A DNA stretch of 64,000 nucleotides from Ctena decussata (taxonomy: Eukaryota; Mollusca; Bivalvia; Lucinida; Lucinidae): positions 22,830,460 to 22,894,459 of the forward strand of contig OZ022500.1 in NCBI GenBank assembly GCA_963989385.1. Direction: 5' to 3'. Shown here one piece after another: positions 33,123 to 43,059 of this stretch. The notes below the pieces were generated by a model. It saw nothing but the letters and a program-made list of their open reading frames with translations. It had not been told where the DNA came from and searched no databases. Numbering within the stretch: the stretch's first letter is position 1; each line of letters starts with the position of its first letter. The translations under genes were made by a program, and so were the position numbers.

Positions 33123-33388
33123 GCTGTACAGCTTATGGTACAACATACCAACGTTTCCAGAACCGAGCTCTAGATGACCCCAATGGCATAATAAATGAGT
33201 CGATTTTGAGCATAATTCAGTGTCAGAATGAATGTCAAACATACGGCAATGATTGTCTGGGAGTCAACTACAACGAAGATGACCAAAGATGTATGGTAGT
33301 ACGGGAAACACCTCTGACCATACCCTCACACTACATAACTCATACCGCAGTGGATTACTATACCAGAAATTGTGATTACAATTTATAA
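33123..33388 (+). CDS. Secreted PAN/EB-domain protein, exon 3 and stop
   Basis: The acceptor is CGTTTTAG (33115-33122), phase 1, with TAA at 33386-33388. It encodes a second PAN/apple-like domain, CTAYGTTYQRFQNRALDDPN then CQNECQTYGNDCLGVNYNED, then a Cys and a final Cys near the C-terminus. The spacing C-x3-C-x6-C-x2-x-Y is the PAN core pattern. The preceding intron is 2.86 kb and repeat-filled. No membrane segment follows, so the protein is likely secreted. Confidence 0.72.
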
Positions 33389-34266
33389 TACATGTAGTTT
33401 TTAAACAGTTGTTTCCTTGAAAGAGGCATTTAGAAATTATCCCAGGTATTCGACAATTTCTGAAAGGACCTCTGACAGTTGTAATGTAAATTTGCCTATA
33501 AAAGTGGTCAAAAATGAACTTTCGGTATACTTCAAAATTTCCATGGAAATGTGTTCTCCTGAACTCCCTTTAGTTGGCACAAAAACAAGTTTTTGGGTAC
33601 GAAGCACACAGACTGAGATTTTTGGAGTAAAATGCATGTTTTAATTATTGAATGCATGGAAAACAGGAAAAGTTTTATAAAGATACTTTCCCCCCCGTGC
33701 CTCAGCTAGCCACTTTGCATGCATGTGTGTCCTGTCAATATACACATTATATGTGAGTGGCGAGCTGAGGCACGGGGGGGGGGGGGGGGAATGATAGTCT
33801 ACAGCTGAAAAACTGAAAAGTGGGTGGGGTAACTAGACCCTCTGCATATAAAAATAAGGCTAGAATACTTTTTCTTTACATATTATTGTATGCTATAATG
33901 CAGATAAAGTGTTTCCTTTATTTTAAGCATGTTTAACAAAATAGAATTAAGTAAATATGAAAAATAAAAAAAAATTGATGTATTTTGGATGACTGAAAAT
34001 TTCACTTACCCTTCTTCAGAAAGTCAGCCAGAGTTAATCTGCTGACATGATATTTCTTCAAAATCAGTATCAGAACTTCTTTAAAATGCATATGTCTACA
34101 TGTTAATGCTAAAATCATTAACATTGGCTTCTCATGAAAGCTGCAGTAATTTGTCGAAAAAGAGGCAAATTTGCATTGAAACTGTCAGAGGTCCTTTGAA
34201 TCTTATTCCCGACTCTGGGACAAAGTCCAAAATTTGAGTTATTAAAAATGCACATGAGTAGGGCAT
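33389..34266. other. Downstream flank with one fold-back
   Basis: This includes the probable 3' UTR of the PAN-domain gene. AATAAA occurs at about 33963, and no nearer consensus signal was seen. A fold-back at about 33690-33790 pairs CCCCCCGTGCCTCAGCTAGC with GAGCTGAGGCACGGGGGG; its right arm runs into an 18-G tract. The ORFs here look non-coding. Confidence 0.45.
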
Positions 34267-34340
34267 ATATTTACCGTAATGTTAAGGTGTCCCAATAGAG
34301 AGGGTAAATTGAAACGATGCAAAATGTTTCAAGACACCAA

Positions 34341-34553
34341 GCAGGCACATGACGTCGTAATGACGTCGAAATGGCATCGACGCGACGTCATCATGCCGCA
34401 TCGACGTCAATCCGACGTCATTTCGACGTCATATGCCTGCTGGGCAATAAAGTATTTCCCAGTGGGCACATGACATTAGAATGACGTCGATGCGATGTCG
34501 TCTGGTTGCGTCGACGTCTTTGCGACGTCATTATAACGTTGTGTGCCTGCTGG
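34341..34553. mobile_element. Two adjacent GACGTC-rich palindromic repeats
   Basis: GCAGGCACATGACGTC ... GACGTCATATGCCTGC (34341-34443), then GTGGGCACATGACATT ... GTTGTGTGCCTGCTGG (34458-34553). Both are filled with TGACGTC/GACGTCA words at 10-15 bp steps. Related copies lie at 42065, 46299, 46417 and 50765, and a shortened one at about 46625-46695. Confidence 0.7.
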
Positions 34554-34840
34554 ATAGTATGTGTCAATGTGAAGATCTGATCCGTCTCTTTTGGGCTTTC
34601 CAATAGTATCTGTTTATCTGAATCAGAAAAAAATAATGATATTGGAAGTCTGTCCACAGTCTCAACTAAAAAGTCTAGGTCCACGTTTCATTAACATCGA
34701 TTTTCAAACGAAGGAAGCAATTCGATAGGGAAAAGAGTTATTGCCAAAAATGTGTAAATATTGCCAAACTTGATAAATTCTGCGTTTCGATCATACAAAA
34801 CTAAAATTGACTAGAAAAGATGTCATAACTGCCTTTTTTG

Positions 34841-36110
34841 GCTTGCGCTTTCGAGCGCAAGCCAGTATTCAAGTGGTTTAGTGATACCGAGTTATTTTCG
34901 GAAGAAACGATACGTCACGCTTAGTCGGAAAATACCAGGAGAGTGTGTACACAGTGAGTGTGTACTGCAACGATTCGTTCTAAACTTTTTTAGGGCAGCA
35001 ATTAAGCCAAAGAGATCGGAAAGTTCGTTCCGGTTTGAGACAGCATTTCTTCATTATTTTCTTCACAGACATAACAAACAAATACCTCGTTCGATTTTGT
35101 CTATTTTTATCCATATCCGATTTGCCTCATCCAGTGACCCTATAAATACTCTCACTGCCTCATCTGCTAAAAATAACGATGGAAACTTTACTCTATTTTT
35201 GATAGTTCATGTATTTTTTTTTTTTTTTAATTTTCCGTTAAAAAGCACGTTTTTCTTTTACAAGTGCCTTGAACTTGGCCACATTTCGTTTGCTTTTTAT
35301 AAACTGATGGCATAAAAAATGAAACTCTGAATGCAATGCAAAGTATTTGGCTTGGCATCCAAAGAAATATACCATATAGCTTAGCGCAAAGCATTAGCTT
35401 TTCCAAAAAATCATGCAGCCGCGTCGCGAAATCTAGGCCTTAGGGCATCGCATAATCTGATTAGTCAGAGCAGCCGGCACACTGTCCAGCGCCGATGCAT
35501 TCGTTGGATCCGATCAGTCTTCTTCGGCATATATATATTCTTCATCTTTCATGCTGAGGCTAGACTGATCAGACTGCGCTTATGCCGGAGTGGGCTGATC
35601 TGTGTATCAGTGTAAAATCTGAAAGAGCAGAGTTCAAATTTATTGTTTAAATTTAGAAACAAGCGCTTTTGACGATTTTCTTCCCTTATCGCATTTACTG
35701 AAAAGAGATAAATTTCATTTGTCGGGAGTTCATGGAAATACGAACCCAATGGGTTCCGTGCTTTGTTGTTCCCAAATGGTGTAAAGCAAGTTATTGTCCC
35801 AAACAACAGCAGCATGCATTTTCTTCTCAGAGTGTCAAAATTTTGTTCCAGTCACTGCCACTGATGCCACTTAAACCAAAAATAAACTTCAGTAAATATA
35901 AATTTATTGTCTTCTTTTGATGCCAAGTTCAGATGTGCCAAGATTTCATAGACATGGGTTTGAAATAGCCTTTCCTAAAATTTTGATTCAGACTAAATGT
36001 GACTCAACAGCCGTGAAGAAGACTTGAAATAGGTCCATATAATTATTTTCCTTGAGACATGCCTAAAACGGCCGGCCAAAACGTTGGAAACTGTTTTTTT
36101 GTTGTTGTTG

Positions 36111-36154
<44 letters not shown>

Positions 36155-36374
36155 AAATATTTTTTTTTCAATTTGTTTTTCAAATAAGTTCTACACTTGT
36201 TTTTACTTTACACCCGTGGATAATGCCACCATTCAATAAGTTAGAAATTAAAAACTTTGAGAAATAAAAGTTAGCAACAGAAAGTGCTCTAACAATCGGG
36301 TTGACTTCAATAACAACTCCTGAAAATTTCACTGTCTTAGCTGGGCAAGCCTTCCTTTTAAAAGGAAATTTTAT
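34841..36374 (+). mobile_element. Repeat family X, in copy 1 only at this site
   Basis: The left end is the hairpin GGCTTGCGCTTTCGAGCGCAAGCC and the right end GGGCAAGCC plus TTCCTTTTAAAAGGAA. Copy 2 is empty here (48338/48339). A diverged, inverted relative occupies 46589-48135; shared text includes GTTCGTTCCGGTTTGAGAC, TTCAAATTTATTGTTTAAA and TCTGCTAAAAATAAC. A (GT)n tract lies at 36111-36151. No intact reading frame. Confidence 0.5.
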
Positions 36375-36641
36375 TATTCATTTATTTTTCTTATTTGTTT
36401 TAACTATCGCAGAACTTAAATGTAAAGAAAATTAGATGTGTCTGCGTGTGTGTTTTACTGCCCAAATATAAGTATGTGCTACGTAGAAACTTTGGCACGC
36501 ATTTATTATTCTTACGGGCCACCAGTGTCAAGCTCCCTTAAAGTGCAGGTTACCATGGTGCTTTTGTGGGTTTCATCTGTTTGCGACTCCATTTTGGTTG
36601 AAGGTACATCATTGTAGAGTCCGGATGCGCTTATGCTGCGA

Positions 36642-36807
36642 AGGAGCGGCTGTAGTGTAGTGGATAACACTCCGGACTACCAATCCAGGGGTCGCAAGAT
36701 CGATCCCCCGCTTCTCCGGTCTTTCGGATGAGACTTTAAACCGAGGTCCCGTCTCCATATGACCTCGTTGTTGGTGGGACGTAAAACCCGAGTTCACTCA
36801 CTCACTA
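36642..36807 (+). mobile_element. tRNA-derived SINE, family 2 (copy 2)
   Basis: The sequence is very close to the copy at 26295. The target duplication TATGCTGCGA lies at 36632-36641 and 36808-36817. Copy 2 of the 12-kb duplication has the empty site (48590-48608). Confidence 0.92.
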
Positions 36808-37877
36808 TATGCTGCGACCTTGTACCCATGCGCCTGTACTTGCACCACGTCCATGTTGTAGCAGACAGGCCTCAGTAAACAGTTTCCAGGACGCAGTAGA
36901 CAGACAGTAGACACTTCACTGGACAGTAAATAGTATACAGATAAAGTAGAAAGGCTTGTCAAGTTAGTGCTCATGTAGTTCAATGTTTGTGGTATTTTGT
37001 GGTTTATAGTTTGTGGTCTTGGGAGATGGTATCTTACTTGGAGACACTTTCTTCATTTAAAAACGTCCACAACTGTTGTAACAATGAGGTTACGCTACAT
37101 TCTGGTTGTTCTGACAATCATATGATAACCTTCAGTAAAATGGTCAATTACTGCTATTGAAAAATATTTCATAAAAGCATTTAGAAATAATGATTTTCGT
37201 ATTCTGCTATGTATTGTTATATAAGAAATTTTAGGACATTAGAAGATTTACTGGGAGTTTCGTCCTGTTTTTTGTGAACTAAGCAGAACTGTGTTTGTAC
37301 TTTGGAGCAAATGGACTACACATAACTGGTGAAGTGTAATGAAAATAGTCCAAAGGGTATTCAAGTTACAGAGTGGACAACAAAATGTTAATGGGCGTAC
37401 TAACATACGGACAGAGACAGATGGACGGGAATTTGATTGCTATATTCCCTGAGCCGTTCGGTTAGGACAAAGTTATGTTCATTATTAGATCGTCAAGTCT
37501 TGATGTTGAAAAAATACATCTTACATTGGAAAAGTTCTTTTACAAGTCCCTTACACATAAGATGATATATGGTTCATGACTGCTGATATGAGAAGGAAAT
37601 AGTGGAAGTAGTTCGTCCTACTAGCCTCATTTGTGACAGATTGGTAGGAAAAAAATCTTACCGTCCGCAACAATGGCTATTATTAGAAGGGGAAACAACT
37701 GTTTGACTGTTTGTCTCATTGTTTCTGTTGAAGAAAAGCTGACTACCACTGAGAGGAGGTTATAATGAAAATGACAGTTCCTTCCCAAACAGTTGCCATA
37801 GATCGTCTGCAAATATTCAGCTTATTCTTTTTAGTATATTGTCATCACTGAGTTCAGTTATAAGTACTGGTTAAGCC

Positions 37878-38146
37878 TGTGGTATGTTGTTGTTGTGTTA
37901 TTGTTTTACGTGCACGGTAAACAGCTACAAGGACGGTCAGTTAATTTAACTACAATATTCCTGGGAAGGCTTAGCCATCCTAAGCGCTCAACTATTACTA
38001 AGTGCACTAACTTTCGCCAGTAACTGACAGCTGCCCTTCTTGACTCAGCGGAAGCGGAAACGAGAGTAAGTGGTCGGACTGAATATCGAACCCGGGATAT
38101 CTGCTTTTTAGTTAGACGCACCACCGACTGCACTATGCGGCCCAGC
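37878..38146 (-). mobile_element. tRNA-derived SINE, family 4 (copy 1)
   Basis: Read on the minus strand, the head is GGGCCGCATAGTGCAGTCGG (A-box region) with ATCCCGGGTTCGATATTC (B box). The body includes GCGCTTAGGATGGCTAAGCC. The tail is AACAATAACACAACAACAAC. The second copy is 38321-38596. Confidence 0.75.
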
Positions 38147-38320
38147 AAGTCTACGGTATAGAGTAGAACTGGTAATTGGTAATGATTACAAGTCAATGTA
38201 TTTTTGTTGCTTCCACAGGATGTTTGTTTTCAGAATCTAGCGTGTTGTCCTTGGTCATCACATATTTTGTCATTATATAGGGATTTAATGCATAGAAAAA
38301 AGAAGTCTTCTATATTTTAG

Positions 38321-38596
38321 TAGTTATTATTTTGTTGTTGTTTTATTGTCCACGATAAACAGCTATGATCATGTCAGGACGGTCTGTTACCCTAACCACA
38401 CTATTCCTGGGCAGGCTTAGACCTCCTAAGCGGTTAACCAGTACTAAGTGCACATACTTTCACCAGTAACTGACAACTGCCCTTCTAGAATCAGCGAAAG
38501 GAAAAACGAAAGTATGTGGCCGGACCGAGTATCGAACCCGGGACCTCTAGCTTTTGAGTCAAAACGCGCTACCGATTGCGCTACGCTGCCTTGGCC
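38321..38596 (-). mobile_element. tRNA-derived SINE, family 4 (copy 2)
   Basis: The minus-strand head GGCAGCGTAGCGCAATCGGT and B box GGTCCCGGGTTCGATACTC are better preserved than in copy 1. The same body (CCGCTTAGGAGGTCTAAGCC) and ACAACAACAAAA tail are present. The two copies are about 75-80% alike by eye, so they are separate insertions. Confidence 0.75.
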
Positions 38597-39720
38597 CTCT
38601 AAATTTTAGAACTTTTATTCAAAAAGGAAGGTAACTGTTAAAATTGCATAGGCCTAGAAAAGGATGATTTGATGGAAACTGTAAGATACTGATATTTTCC
38701 CAACATGTTGTGTTTCCTGAATTGATTTTTTTTCAATAAGACACTTACATTAAACTGAATAACATTGTACGTTTATGAAAAAATAAGAAACTGAATTTCA
38801 ATGTACGCTTATGAAAAAATAAGAGATAGTATCTAGTAAATACGATCAAACACCTTGTCTGTAAAACCAGTAAATGCTTTAGATAAGGCTGTTGGCACAG
38901 ACCCTGATCAGACTGTTCCAACCTGTAGTCTAACTTGGATATACACTCTACACTGTTTGTACAGGCAAAACAACTATTGTTGAAATATTTCAGTCCAAGT
39001 TTACAAACTCCAAAGTCCAGGTTTTACAAAGTCTGAAATCCAGGTTTTACACAGCCCGAAGTCCAGAGTCCAAAGTCCAGAGTCCAAGTCCAGTCCATAT
39101 TTTACATAATGCCCGCGAATTGCGCATGTCGTTATTTGACCTTATTTGACAGTGGACAATCAAGAAATATTCAAACACACCGGATAAATAAATAAAAAAA
39201 TATTAATAACTCATGTTTTCAGTAAGGCAAAAGATCCTAGACATGTTCGATTATTTGGTGTGCCAGATTGTGGCGTGTCGTTATGTTTCGGTGCTTAGGT
39301 AAAAGAAACAGTCAAACGAAGTTGCGCCCCGTAGACGCTCTCCATATATTGGTTCTCCACTTGCAATTATGAACCATTCTCGAAGCTGGGAACAAATCAG
39401 CGTCTTCCGCTGGAGTGCGCATGACAGGAAGTCATAACCTGTCTGAATATATGGCTCGCCGCCGAAGCGGCAACCCAAAAACCGCGAACAGCATTCACTA
39501 CTTTTCAGTATGCAGCATGCTCCAAAACGAAGAGCGAGTAGACAGTGCATATATAGTGGATGGTAAATGGTAGAATATATCAAAAGTCATTTAACGTTGA
39601 GAGAAACGTATTTTCCTTCGTACAGCTTAGAAATACATGTATATTCATAGTGAAATTGGGGAAAACCATCAAAGAAAAATATAATAAAACTAGGAAATAG
39701 ATAAAGAAAAGCAGATAAAA

Positions 39721-39835
39721 GTCTTTAGCACCCGGTATTCCCGGGTGGTCATCCATCCAAGTACTAACCGGACTCGACGTTTAACTTCGGTGATCGGACA
39801 AGATCCGATGTTTTCAACGTGATATGGCCGTAGAC
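39721..39835 (-). rRNA. 5S rRNA-like sequence (probable pseudogene), copy 1
   Basis: The minus strand reads GTCTACGGCCATATCACG ... CCGATCACCGAAGTTAA ... GGTTAGTACTTGGATGGATG ... GGGAATACCGGGTGCT, the canonical 5S layout, 115 nt long and followed by TTTT. The internal region is short by 3-4 nt where 5S normally reads AAGTTAAGC-A-CGTCGGGC (box A), and the 3' end (TAAAGAC) no longer pairs well with the 5' end. It may be a pseudogene or the head of a 5S-derived SINE. Confidence 0.75.
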
Positions 39836-40943
39836 AACTTTAACATTTATACAGTCTACTTTTGAGAGTTTGAGATCAGTAACAGTTATAATATCCTGCA
39901 GTTCTAACTTCTGGGACACCCACTGCAGGCCTAGTAGAGCAGTTGTATCAGGATCTATGCTGTTTGCAGTTCAGTCTCATCAAGCCATCATTGAATCAAC
40001 GTTGATTCATTGTGATTCAATGTTTTGTGATCAGCGTGTAAACTACAGCAAAACATCTTTAATAAGCCCCTTTATTACTGAATACAAATTTGCGCATCAT
40101 ATGATCAGCTGTCTAAAGTAACATGTTAACCGTCAATATCAACGTTAATTAAACGCCAATGTAACGTTTAACCAACGTTGTGAATGACACGCCGTTGTTT
40201 CAGCGTTGTTTGTCAGCTGAGCGTGAGGAATAAACTGAAATCAGTTTTCATTGAATGTGGCTGAAATATTTAGAGTTGCGACACGTGAAGAAAGTCTTCA
40301 GATGAGCATTTGCGAACTGCGCATATGCACAGTCTGCTCAGTAAGGGCACGGAGAGTCCGGTTATCAAAACATGCAATATCTTACTTATTCCAGTGCGTA
40401 CTACACTTTTTCTGACTAGAATGCACATGTAAGCAGACAAGTCTAAGCAGTGCAGGTTCTCTCTATGAAAAAGGTTCGGAATGACATTTTTGCACACCTA
40501 TAAAACAGCTCACAACTTTAAAAGATTTGCTTTATGTACACACTGATAAGTAGCAAGGTTAATAAACCGTAATACATTCGGATAGAAGCTACATGATTTT
40601 ACAACACATCTACATTTAGAAACTGAAGGTACAAATGTTTTGAAGGATAAAGTGCGTATTTTAAAATATCATTTTATGAAGTAAATAAAATCGGATCTAA
40701 GTCAGATAAAGCCGGAAGATTCAAACCAAGTGTAATTCCCCTTTCAATTTTATTCAGAACAAAAAAAGGAAGGTACCCAGATTTGTAGAAACGAAAATTC
40801 CCTAGCTTTCTATTCGATAACCCCCTCTGCTGCCTTAAACGCCCTCTCACGCCCCCTCCCTCTCCTCCCAAACACCACACATCAACCATCCTCTTGCTTC
40901 TTGGTGTACCACAGGGAGACCCTTTTATTGTGCCACTGTTTAA

Positions 40944-41805
40944 GGTGGTGATAATCACTGATTTGGGACAAAGACAAAAATCTGCATAAAATACTCAAAA
41001 TAACACTGATCTTTCTAAAACTTAGCAGATGCCTTCTTTATGTTGTTTCTCATAATTTAGAATCCCAAAATGCAGCATTTGTTAATGTTAAAAAGTGTTT
41101 TTATAAGAGAAGATCAAAGGGTAATTTTCTGCGAATAATCTGAAAAAATAATATCATTATTGAAAATATACTTAGTGCTTAGAGTACCTTGTTGCATAAT
41201 GGAGAGCGTCCTAGCAATTATTTTTTCAAACTCTTTCACACATTATCAGGCTGAGCAGATGAAAAAAGATGCAGTCTGTGTTCAAATTCTTTTGTCAAAA
41301 CACACAGGTGAGACAGGTGATACTATTTTAACAGGTTTGAACAATTTCATCTACACACCACTGATCATGTCAGTAATGTATTATTTATATTGTAGGTGGT
41401 AATATAGGTATGCTTGCCTACCCTATATTTAATAAATGTGTCCAGTGTACATTTACTTTGTACATGGTTGAACATTTGAGAAAAAGCTACTATTTTCATC
41501 TGGTCTACATTACAATTTGAGAAATAGTTGGAATAAATAATTGCTCGGACGCTCTTCATTATGCAACAATGCACCTTCAGCACTACATAAATTTTCAATA
41601 ACGATATTATTTTTTTCAGATTTATTCGCAGAAAATTTTCCTTTGATCTTTCCTTATAAAAACACTTTTTTAAGCAGCATGTACGTCTATTTTGTATTCT
41701 AAACTGTAAAGAACAACAAAAATAAGAAGTCTGCTAACTTTCAGGGAGATACGTTACTTTTTTATGGTTTTATGCAGATTTTTACATTTACCATAAATCA
41801 CCACC
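40944..41805. mobile_element. TTAA-flanked fold-back element
   Basis: The ends are GGTGGTGATAATCACTGAT and ATTTACCATAAATCACCACC. Long imperfect inverted repeats of about 400 bp include GAGCGTCCTAGCAATTATTT and AATAATTGCTCGGACGCTC. TTAA lies on both sides (40940-40943, 41806-41809). Copy 2 has the empty site GTTTTAAACTC at about 50183-50193. It carries no transposase. Confidence 0.88.
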
Positions 41806-42064
41806 TTAAACTCTTTTTAAACAACAATTTAATATTAAAATAAAATTATTGAAAAAAAAAATCATTACAACCTGCATGCATAAAAAGTCAGCTTTAATTG
41901 ATGTTTTTATAATATAATCGTATCAAACGTGTCTTTCCTATACGATTCAATATATTTCCCGCTATTGGTTGTGTGGCTACGTTTTAAAGCAAATGATGAG
42001 ATAAGTTGCGATTGTCTATTTTAACATGGAGCTCAGTTATACATTTTATGAAAAGCATCTTCCC

Positions 42065-42165
42065 GGCAGGCACATGACGTGGAAATGACGTTATATTGAC
42101 TTCGATGCGACATGGTGACGTCGCTTCGATGTCAGTGCGTCGTCAGTAGGACGTCATGTGCCTGG
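42065..42165. mobile_element. GACGTC-rich palindromic repeat
   Basis: GGCAGGCACATGACGTGG ... GTAGGACGTCATGTGCCTGG. Its partner in copy 2 is at 50765-50865, so it predates the duplication. Confidence 0.7.
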
Positions 42166-42311
42166 TTTTTGGTCTCATCAAGGTTGATGCAAATTATTGT
42201 TGGTTAATTAATCAATCTGTATGGTCTTAGTTTCTTTAAGATCAGATAGCTGAAACAAGTTTTCTTTGGTCATGTGTATCTCTGACTGTTTTTTTTGAAT
42301 ACTTTTGTTGT

Positions 42312-42688
42312 TTTAGTTTAAACATATTTTATTGCCAAGTAATCTGTACAGCAATTGGGTTGGGCCACAAGTTCTAACAACATTAATTACGGCCCTCCCC
42401 GTACATATGTAAAATACAAAGTTATAGGCAATGACATGAAGATTAATACACACATTAAAGTAAGGTGTGAATTCTATATAACGTAAACACACAATGGGAT
42501 GGCTATGAAATGTAAAGAAGTAAAAAACAAGTAGCCCAAAGGGCAACAATTGCTCACCTGAGAGACACTGTAAACCTATAGGGATATTTAAGATGCTCAA
42601 GGGCTGCTAACTCCACAGTCAGTGGTCCAATCAGGCTGAAAATTAAACTCATCCAAAACATTATGTATGACATACTTGCCATACTGGC
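42312..42688 (-). mobile_element. Retroposed fragment with 13-bp target duplication
   Basis: The target duplication ATACTTTTGTTGT lies at 42299-42311 and 42689-42701; copy 2 has the single site (about 50999-51011). On the minus strand the insert ends GGCAATAAAATATG..., with an AATAAA signal (plus 42328-42333) near its 3' end, as expected for a 5'-truncated retrocopy. It contains a family A-like 3' motif (AGTAGCCCAAAGGGCAACAA then GCTCACCTGAG) at about 42530-42562. Confidence 0.7.
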
Positions 42689-42724
42689 ATACTTTTGTTG
42701 TGTACCTGTCTCTTTGTCTTTGGT

Positions 42725-42897
42725 AGGAGCCCCGGTAAGTGAGTGGGTTAAGCGCTGGCCTACTGATCTAGCGGACCAGGTTCGACCCCCGCTTGAGACT
42801 TTTTCCGACCTTTCCATTGCATACAGCCTTACATTATCGTCCTGATATGACTGAAATACTGTTGAAAAGGACGTAAAATCGCAAGTCATCCATCCAT
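42725..42897 (+). mobile_element. tRNA-derived SINE, family 3 (copy 1)
   Basis: The head is AGGAGCCCCGGTAAGTGAGT with B-box-like CCAGGTTCGACCCCCGC. The body is TACATTATCGTCCTGATATG and AAAAGGACGTAAAATC. The target duplication CTTTGTCTTTGGT lies at 42712-42724 and 42898-42910. Confidence 0.85.
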
Positions 42898-43059
42898 CTT
42901 TGTCTTTGGTGTCTTTGGTGTTTACTATTCAATAGATTTAAGATTCCACCCAACCAGGCGGGTGATGGTATAAATATATAGTGTTGTTAGCCAAAGTGTT
43001 GCTTACTACGCGAAAAGGACAAATTCCTTCTTTTCGTAATATTAATGCGCATTCTTTAA

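Larger units (their letters stand above)
36941..39478. other. Segment present only in duplication copy 1
   Basis: Copy 2 joins the two edges directly (AGTATACAG to AAAACCGCGAAC at 48731) with no target duplication, so a deletion in copy 2 is the simpler reading. The segment holds two SINE family 4 copies and otherwise AT-rich sequence without credible ORFs. Near 39000-39095 there is a short repetitive tract (GTCCAGAGTCCAAAGTCCAG). Confidence 0.6.
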
